Source of the DNA: Selenomonadales bacterium
GTDB lineage: Bacteria; Bacillota; Negativicutes; Sporomusales; UBA7701
DNA: 64,000 bases
NCBI GenBank assembly: GCA_029976065.1
Contig: JARKNV010000062.1
Coordinates: 61,317-125,316 of the forward strand
Reading direction: 5' to 3'
The notes beneath the pieces were generated by a model. That model saw only the letters and a list, made by a program, of their open reading frames with translations, searched no databases and had not been told where the DNA came from. Shown piece by piece: positions 58,783 to 64,000 of the stretch. Position 1 is the stretch's first letter, and each line of letters starts with the position of its first letter. Position numbers and translations under genes: made by a program.

Positions 58783-60402
58783 ATGAGCGCCGGCCGCAAA
58801 CCCTACCTCAACCTCCAGACCAAGATCGCCATCCTCGTCTGCGGCGTCGTCGCCCTGGCGCTCCTGGTCACCAACGCCCTCACCACCCGCCACATCGCCG
58901 CCACCGTCGAAACCAGCATCGGCGAAAACGCCGCCGACATCGCCCGCATCATGGCCCGGTCGCCGCTCGTCGTCGCCAGCCTCGAGGGCAGCCCCGGCGC
59001 AGCCGATGCCGACCTCCAGGCGTTCACCGGCGGCATCCGCAAAGCCACCAACGTCGAATTCATCGTCGTCATGGACATGAACGGCATCCGCAAAACCCAC
59101 CCCAACCCGGCGATCATCGGCCAGCACTTCGTCGGCGGCGACGAAGTCGCCGTGCTCAAGGAAGGGCGCGAATACACCTCCGTCGCCCTGGGCACCCTCG
59201 GCCTCTCGCTGCGCGCCTTCACCCCCGTGCTCGCCGCCGACGGCCGCCAGCTAGGCGCCGTCGCCGTCGGCATCCTCCTCCACGACGTTGAACGGGAAAT
59301 CGCCCGGGCCCGCTCCATCATCTACCTCGCCGTCGGCGTCGGCCTGCTCGTCGGCATCGCCGGCGCCCTCGCCCTCGCCGCCAACATCAAAAAAACCATG
59401 TTTGGCCTCGAACCCTTCGCCATCGCCCGCCTCGTCGAGGAACGCAACGCCACCCTCCAGTCCGTCCGCGAAGGCATCATCGCCGTCGACCGGGAGGCCC
59501 GCATCACCGTCGTCAACGACGAAGCGGCCCGCATCCTCAAAAAAGCCGGCCTCGGCGAAGACCTCGTCGGCCAGAAAATCACCGACACCATCGCCAACAC
59601 CCGCCTGCACGAAGTCTTAGAAAGCGGCCGGGTCGAACTAGATCAGGTGCAGAACATCAACGGCGTCGAAATCCTCACCAACCGCATGCCGATAAGAGTC
59701 GACGGCGAAGTCGTCGGCGCCCTCGCCACCTTCCGCGACAAAACCGAAATCCGCCTGCTCGCCGAACAGCTTTCCGGCATCCGCACCTACGCCGAGGCCC
59801 TCCGCGCCCAGACCCACGAATTCATGAACAAACTCCACGTCATCCTCGGCATGGTCAAAATGGAATGCTACGACCAGCTCGCCGCCTACATCACCGGCAT
59901 CGCCCAGGCGCGCCGCAACGAAGCGGGCTTCGTCACCGCCCAGATCCGCGACCCCGTCCTCGCCGGCTTCCTGCTCGGCAAACTCAGCCGGGCCAGGGAA
60001 CTGGGCGCCGAAATCATCCTCGCCCCCGCCGGCAGCCTGCCCGCCCCCGCCGACCCCGAAACCGTCCACGAACTCATCACCATCGTCGGCAACCTCATCG
60101 ACAACGCCCTCGACGCCGTCGCCGACGCCCCCCGCAAGCGCGTAACCCTCGAATTCGCCCATGAAAACGGCCTGCTCACCATCGCCGTCGCCGACAGCGG
60201 CCCCGGCATCGACCCCGCCCTCCGCGGCCGCATCTTCGCCAAAGGCTTCTCCACCAAAGCCGACGACCGCGGCCTCGGCCTCTACCTCGTCCAGTGCAGC
60301 CTCGACCGCCTCGGCGGCCGCGTGGAACTATCCACCGGCAGCGACGGCGGGGCCCGCTTCACCATCACCGTACCCTACCAACCGGCGGAGGGAACAGCAT
60401 GA
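58783..60402 (+). CDS. DcuS/CitA-type sensor histidine kinase
   Basis: TM, extracytoplasmic PAS-like, PAS (VREGIIAVDREARI), THEFMNKLHVILGM, NLIDNALDA, GLGLYLV. Confidence 0.92.
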   Translation: MSAGRKPYLNLQTKIAILVCGVVALALLVTNALTTRHIAATVETSIGENAADIARIMARSPLVVASLEGSPGAADADLQAFTGGIRKATNVEFIVVMDMNGIRKTHPNPAIIGQHFVGGDEVAVLKEGREYTSVALGTLGLSLRAFTPVLAADGRQLGAVAVGILLHDVEREIARARSIIYLAVGVGLLVGIAGALALAANIKKTMFGLEPFAIARLVEERNATLQSVREGIIAVDREARITVVNDEAARILKKAGLGEDLVGQKITDTIANTRLHEVLESGRVELDQVQNINGVEILTNRMPIRVDGEVVGALATFRDKTEIRLLAEQLSGIRTYAEALRAQTHEFMNKLHVILGMVKMECYDQLAAYITGIAQARRNEAGFVTAQIRDPVLAGFLLGKLSRARELGAEIILAPAGSLPAPADPETVHELITIVGNLIDNALDAVADAPRKRVTLEFAHENGLLTIAVADSGPGIDPALRGRIFAKGFSTKADDRGLGLYLVQCSLDRLGGRVELSTGSDGGARFTITVPYQPAEGTA

Positions 60403-61103
60403 TCAAAGTCCTCATCGTCGAAGACGACCCCATGGTAGCCGAATTCAACCGGCGGTACCTCGCCAGGACCGAAGGCTTCGAACTCGTCGCCGTCGCCGCC
60501 TCGGGCGACGAAGCCCTGGCCGTCCTCGCCCGCGAACCCGTCGACCTCGTCCTCCTCGACATCTTCATGCCCGGCAAAAACGGCCTCGAGCTCCTCCGCG
60601 ACATCCGCCAGGCGGGAGGCGGCGTAGACGTCATCCTCGTAACCGCCGCCGCCGACCGCGGCAGCATCCAAAAAGCCCTCCAGTACGGGGCGGTCGACTA
60701 CCTCATCAAACCCTTCGAATTCGAGCGCCTCAACGCCTCGCTCACCGCCTACCGCGAACGGGTGAAGCTCATGCGCCGCAGCGCCGTGCTCAGCCAGGCC
60801 GACCTCGACCGCCGCATCCTCCACAAAGACCTTCCCTCCCAGACCGAACTGCCCAAGGGGCTCGACCGCAACACCCTGCGCCGCGCCTGGACGAGCATCG
60901 CCGCCGTCGGCGCCGCCCCGTTCTCCACCGAAGACATGGCCCGCACCGTCGGCATCTCGCGCGTCTCCATGCGCAAATACCTCGACTTCCTCACCCGCCA
61001 GGGCGTGCTCGACGTCGCCGCCGTTTACGGCGCCATCGGCCGGCCGGTCTACAAATACCGCTGCGTCAACGCCGACGAAGCCCTCGTGGCCCGCTACTGG
61101 TGA
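60399..61103 (+). CDS. DcuR/CitB-type response regulator
   Basis: IKVLIVEDDPMVAEFNRRYL...LVLLDIFMPGKNGLELL; ATGA overlap with the kinase. Confidence 0.93.
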   Translation: MIKVLIVEDDPMVAEFNRRYLARTEGFELVAVAASGDEALAVLAREPVDLVLLDIFMPGKNGLELLRDIRQAGGGVDVILVTAAADRGSIQKALQYGAVDYLIKPFEFERLNASLTAYRERVKLMRRSAVLSQADLDRRILHKDLPSQTELPKGLDRNTLRRAWTSIAAVGAAPFSTEDMARTVGISRVSMRKYLDFLTRQGVLDVAAVYGAIGRPVYKYRCVNADEALVARYW

Positions 61104-61300
61104 ACGGCTCCGCTTGCATTAGTTATAAAACCCTTACTTTAATTGCATAAATGTTTACAAACTAACCTAAGATATCGGAATCAGCAGCCGAAAAGGTATT
61201 ATTGAAATGATGAGCGGGCCGGCAGTGTATGCGCCCCCACCGGCATCATTTCATAATCCGGCATGCACAGCAGCCCGAAGGAAGAAACAGGAGGGATAAC

Positions 61301-62725
61301 GTGAACAAAAACCTCATTCGGGCCCTGATAACCATCGGCATCGGGGCGATCATCTGGTTCTCCCCCGTGCCGGCCGGAGTCAAGCCGCAGGCTTGGCACC
61401 TCTTCGCCGTCTTCGTCGCCACCATCCTCGGCTTCATCCTCCAGCCCCTCCCCATGGGTTCGTTAGCCATCATCAGCCTGACCTTCACCGCCCTCGCCGG
61501 CATCCTCAAGCCCAACGAAGTCCTGAGCGGCTTCGCCAACGGCACCATCTGGCTCATCGTCGCCGCCTTCCTCTTCGCCCGCGGCTTCATCAAATCCGGC
61601 CTCGGCCGCCGCATCGCCTACCAATTCATGAGCGCCCTCGGCGGCAGCACCCTCTCGCTCGGCTACTCCCTCGTCGCCAGCGACCTCATCATCAGCATGG
61701 CCACCCCGTCCAACACCGCCCGCGCCGGCGGCATCCTCTTCCCCATCGCCCGCAGCCTCAGCTCCGCCTTCGGCTCCGAGCCCGGCGACAATCCCCGCCG
61801 CTTCGGCTCCTACATGATGCAGACCGTCTACCAGGGCAACGTCGTCACCTCCGCCATGTTCATGACCGCCATGGCCGGCAATCCGCTGTGCGTGGAACTG
61901 GCGCGCAAAACCCTCAACATCAGCATCAGCTGGGTCGACTGGGCCCTGGCCGCCATCGTCCCCGGCCTCATCTCCCTCATCGTCATCCCCTACATCCTCT
62001 ACATAATCTATCCGCCCGAAGTCAAAAAGACGCCGGAAGCCAAAGAAATCGCCGCCGCCGAACTCGCCCAAATGGGCCCCATGACCAGGGATGAAAAAAT
62101 CGTCGCCGGCGCCTTCGTCCTCGCCCTCGCCCTGTGGGTCGCCGCCGGCCTCAAAAAAGTCCTTCCCTGGGTGCCGGTTGTCGACGCCACCATCGTCGCC
62201 CTGCTCGCCGTATCCATCATGCTTGTCAGCAAAGTCATCGACTGGAAAGACGTTACCGAAGAAAAAGGCGCCTGGGACACCCTCATCTGGATGGGCAGCA
62301 TCGTCTGCCTGGCCGACTTCCTCTCCAAGCTCGGCTTCATCCCCTGGTTCGCCAAAACCGTCAGCGCCGGCATCGCCGGCGTCTCCTGGGTGCCGGCCCT
62401 CGGCATCCTCCTCGCCGTCTACATGTACGCCCACTACGGCTTCGCCAGCCTCACCGCCCACATCACCGCCATGTACGCCGCCTTCACCGCCGTAGCCGTC
62501 GCCGCCGGCGCCCCCGTAATGCTGGCCGCCCTCGCCTTCGCCTTCCTCTCCAACCTCTGCATGTCCCTCACCCACTACGCCGCCGGCCCCTCGCCCATCT
62601 TTTTCAACGCCGGCTACATCGACCAGGGCACCTGGTGGCGGCTCGGCTTCATAACCTCGGTCGTCAACTTCGTCATCTGGGTCGGCCTCGGCTCCATGTG
62701 GTGGAAAATCCTCGGTCTGTGGTAG
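61301..62725 (+). CDS. DASS-family anion (dicarboxylate) symporter
   Basis: LQPLPMGSLAIISLTFTALAG; ATPSNTARAGGILFPIARSLS; GTG start after ggaggg. Confidence 0.93.
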   Translation: MNKNLIRALITIGIGAIIWFSPVPAGVKPQAWHLFAVFVATILGFILQPLPMGSLAIISLTFTALAGILKPNEVLSGFANGTIWLIVAAFLFARGFIKSGLGRRIAYQFMSALGGSTLSLGYSLVASDLIISMATPSNTARAGGILFPIARSLSSAFGSEPGDNPRRFGSYMMQTVYQGNVVTSAMFMTAMAGNPLCVELARKTLNISISWVDWALAAIVPGLISLIVIPYILYIIYPPEVKKTPEAKEIAAAELAQMGPMTRDEKIVAGAFVLALALWVAAGLKKVLPWVPVVDATIVALLAVSIMLVSKVIDWKDVTEEKGAWDTLIWMGSIVCLADFLSKLGFIPWFAKTVSAGIAGVSWVPALGILLAVYMYAHYGFASLTAHITAMYAAFTAVAVAAGAPVMLAALAFAFLSNLCMSLTHYAAGPSPIFFNAGYIDQGTWWRLGFITSVVNFVIWVGLGSMWWKILGLW

Positions 62726-62760
62726 AATAACCTCAGGAAGATAAGACAAGGGGGAGAAAA

Positions 62761-63984
62761 ATGAACATCCGCGAAGAAGCGCTCAAAGTCCGTCAGCAAC
62801 ACCAGGGCATCCTGGGCGTTGCCCCCAAAGTGCCGCTCACAAACCGGCAAGACCTCAGCATCCTCTACACCCCGGGCGTCGCCGAACCCTGCAAGGACAT
62901 CAAAACCGACAAAGACCTGTCCTTCGAAATAACCTGCCGCGGCAACATGGTCGCCGTCGTAACCGACGGCACCCGCGTCCTCGGCCTGGGCGACATCGGA
63001 CCCGAAGCCGGCCTGCCGGTCATGGAAGGCAAATCAGTCCTCTTCAAAGTCTTCGGCGACGTCGACGCCGTGCCCATCTGCCTCGACACCAAAGACCCCG
63101 ACAAAATCATCGAAACCGTCAAACTCCTCCAGCCCAGCTTCGGCGGCATCAACCTCGAAGACCTCTCCTCCCCGAAATGCTACGACATAGAAGACAAACT
63201 CAAAGAAATCATGGACATCCCCGTCTTCCACGACGACCAGCACGGCACCGCCATCGCCGCCCTCTCCGCCCTCATCGGCGCCCTCCGCTTCGTCAAAAAA
63301 GACATCAAAACAGCGCGGATAATCGTCAACGGCGCCGGCGCGGCCGGCACCGCCATCGGCCGCCTGCTCGTCAAAGCCGGCGCCGCCAACCTCGTCATGG
63401 TCGACATCAAAGGCGCCCTCTACGACGGCATGGAAGGCCTCAACCGCATCCAGGCCGACCTCGCCAAAAACACCAACAAAGACAAGAAAAAAGGCAACCT
63501 CGCCGACTTCGCCCAAGGCGCCGACGTCCTCATCGGCGTCTCCGGCCCCAACCTGTTCACCAAAGAAATCATCGCCAGCATGGGCAAAGACGCCATCGTC
63601 TTCGGCATGGCCAACCCCGTGCCCGAAACCACCTACGCCGACGCCAAGGCCGCCGGCGCCCGGGTCGCCGGCACCGGCCGCTCCGACGCCCCCAACCAGG
63701 TCAACAACGTCACCGTCTTCCCAGGCATCTTCCGCGGCGCCCTCGACGTCAGGGCCCGCCAGATCAACGAAGAAATGAAGCTCGCCGCCGCGTACGCCAT
63801 CGCCGACCTGCTGCCGGAAAAAGACCTCCGCGAAGACTTCGTCGTCGTCGACGCCTTCGACCCGCGGGTCGCCCCGGCCGTAGCCGCCGCCGTCGCCAAA
63901 ACCGCCATCGAAACAGGCGTGGCGAGAGTCAAAGTCGATCCGGAAGAAATTCGCGCCAAGACAGCAGCCCGGGTAGGCCGGTAA
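62761..63984 (+). CDS. NAD(P)-dependent malic enzyme
   Basis: LSILYTPGVAEPCKDI; VFHDDQHGTAIA; NGAGAAGTAIGRLL. Confidence 0.95.
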   Translation: MNIREEALKVRQQHQGILGVAPKVPLTNRQDLSILYTPGVAEPCKDIKTDKDLSFEITCRGNMVAVVTDGTRVLGLGDIGPEAGLPVMEGKSVLFKVFGDVDAVPICLDTKDPDKIIETVKLLQPSFGGINLEDLSSPKCYDIEDKLKEIMDIPVFHDDQHGTAIAALSALIGALRFVKKDIKTARIIVNGAGAAGTAIGRLLVKAGAANLVMVDIKGALYDGMEGLNRIQADLAKNTNKDKKKGNLADFAQGADVLIGVSGPNLFTKEIIASMGKDAIVFGMANPVPETTYADAKAAGARVAGTGRSDAPNQVNNVTVFPGIFRGALDVRARQINEEMKLAAAYAIADLLPEKDLREDFVVVDAFDPRVAPAVAAAVAKTAIETGVARVKVDPEEIRAKTAARVGR

Positions 63985-64000
63985 ACAGCACTACTAAAGG

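Overview
The window has two parts. Bases 1 to about 13.09 kb are an AT-rich accessory island. The rest is a GC-rich, compact bacterial chromosome, probably Firmicutes/Negativicutes-like (inference from gene content and style).

The island carries: (i) a caspase-like protease fused to a Ski2/Hel308-like helicase; (ii) a co-directional cluster of a DUF6765-like protein, a DUF6338-like membrane protein split by an apparent 1-nt frameshift, two Pro/Asn-rich micro-ORFs, a second caspase-like protease, and a ThsB/DUF1863-like TIR protein. The last pair matches the architecture of the reported TIR-caspase 'type IV Thoeris'. The island also has (iii) an S24/XRE regulator divergent from a PH / zinc-ribbon / TM / OB-fold protein, and (iv) phage/plasmid-like genes with 23-bp iterons, degenerate tRNA-like att fragments and a composite repeat on both sides of the cargo. 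It ends against a 5'-truncated GNAT gene.

The core holds addB-addA, a Moco cluster (moaA, moaD-like, moaC, MOSC, mogA/moaB), a Tyr-type T-box with DAHP synthase and prephenate dehydrogenase, hydG plus a TM1266-like regulator, paired DUF2229-like proteins, typA, class II RNR, sepF, a KdgR-like/hexuronate catabolic cluster with a TRAP transporter, an HD-GYP protein, and a DcuSR-like system with a DASS transporter and malic enzyme.

Non-coding highlights are a five-copy palindromic intergenic repeat family with covarying stems, three AAGTTA-N6-TAACTT operators upstream of a Cys-rich 36-aa microprotein, and paired KdgR-like operators. All family assignments were made by eye; no searches were run.
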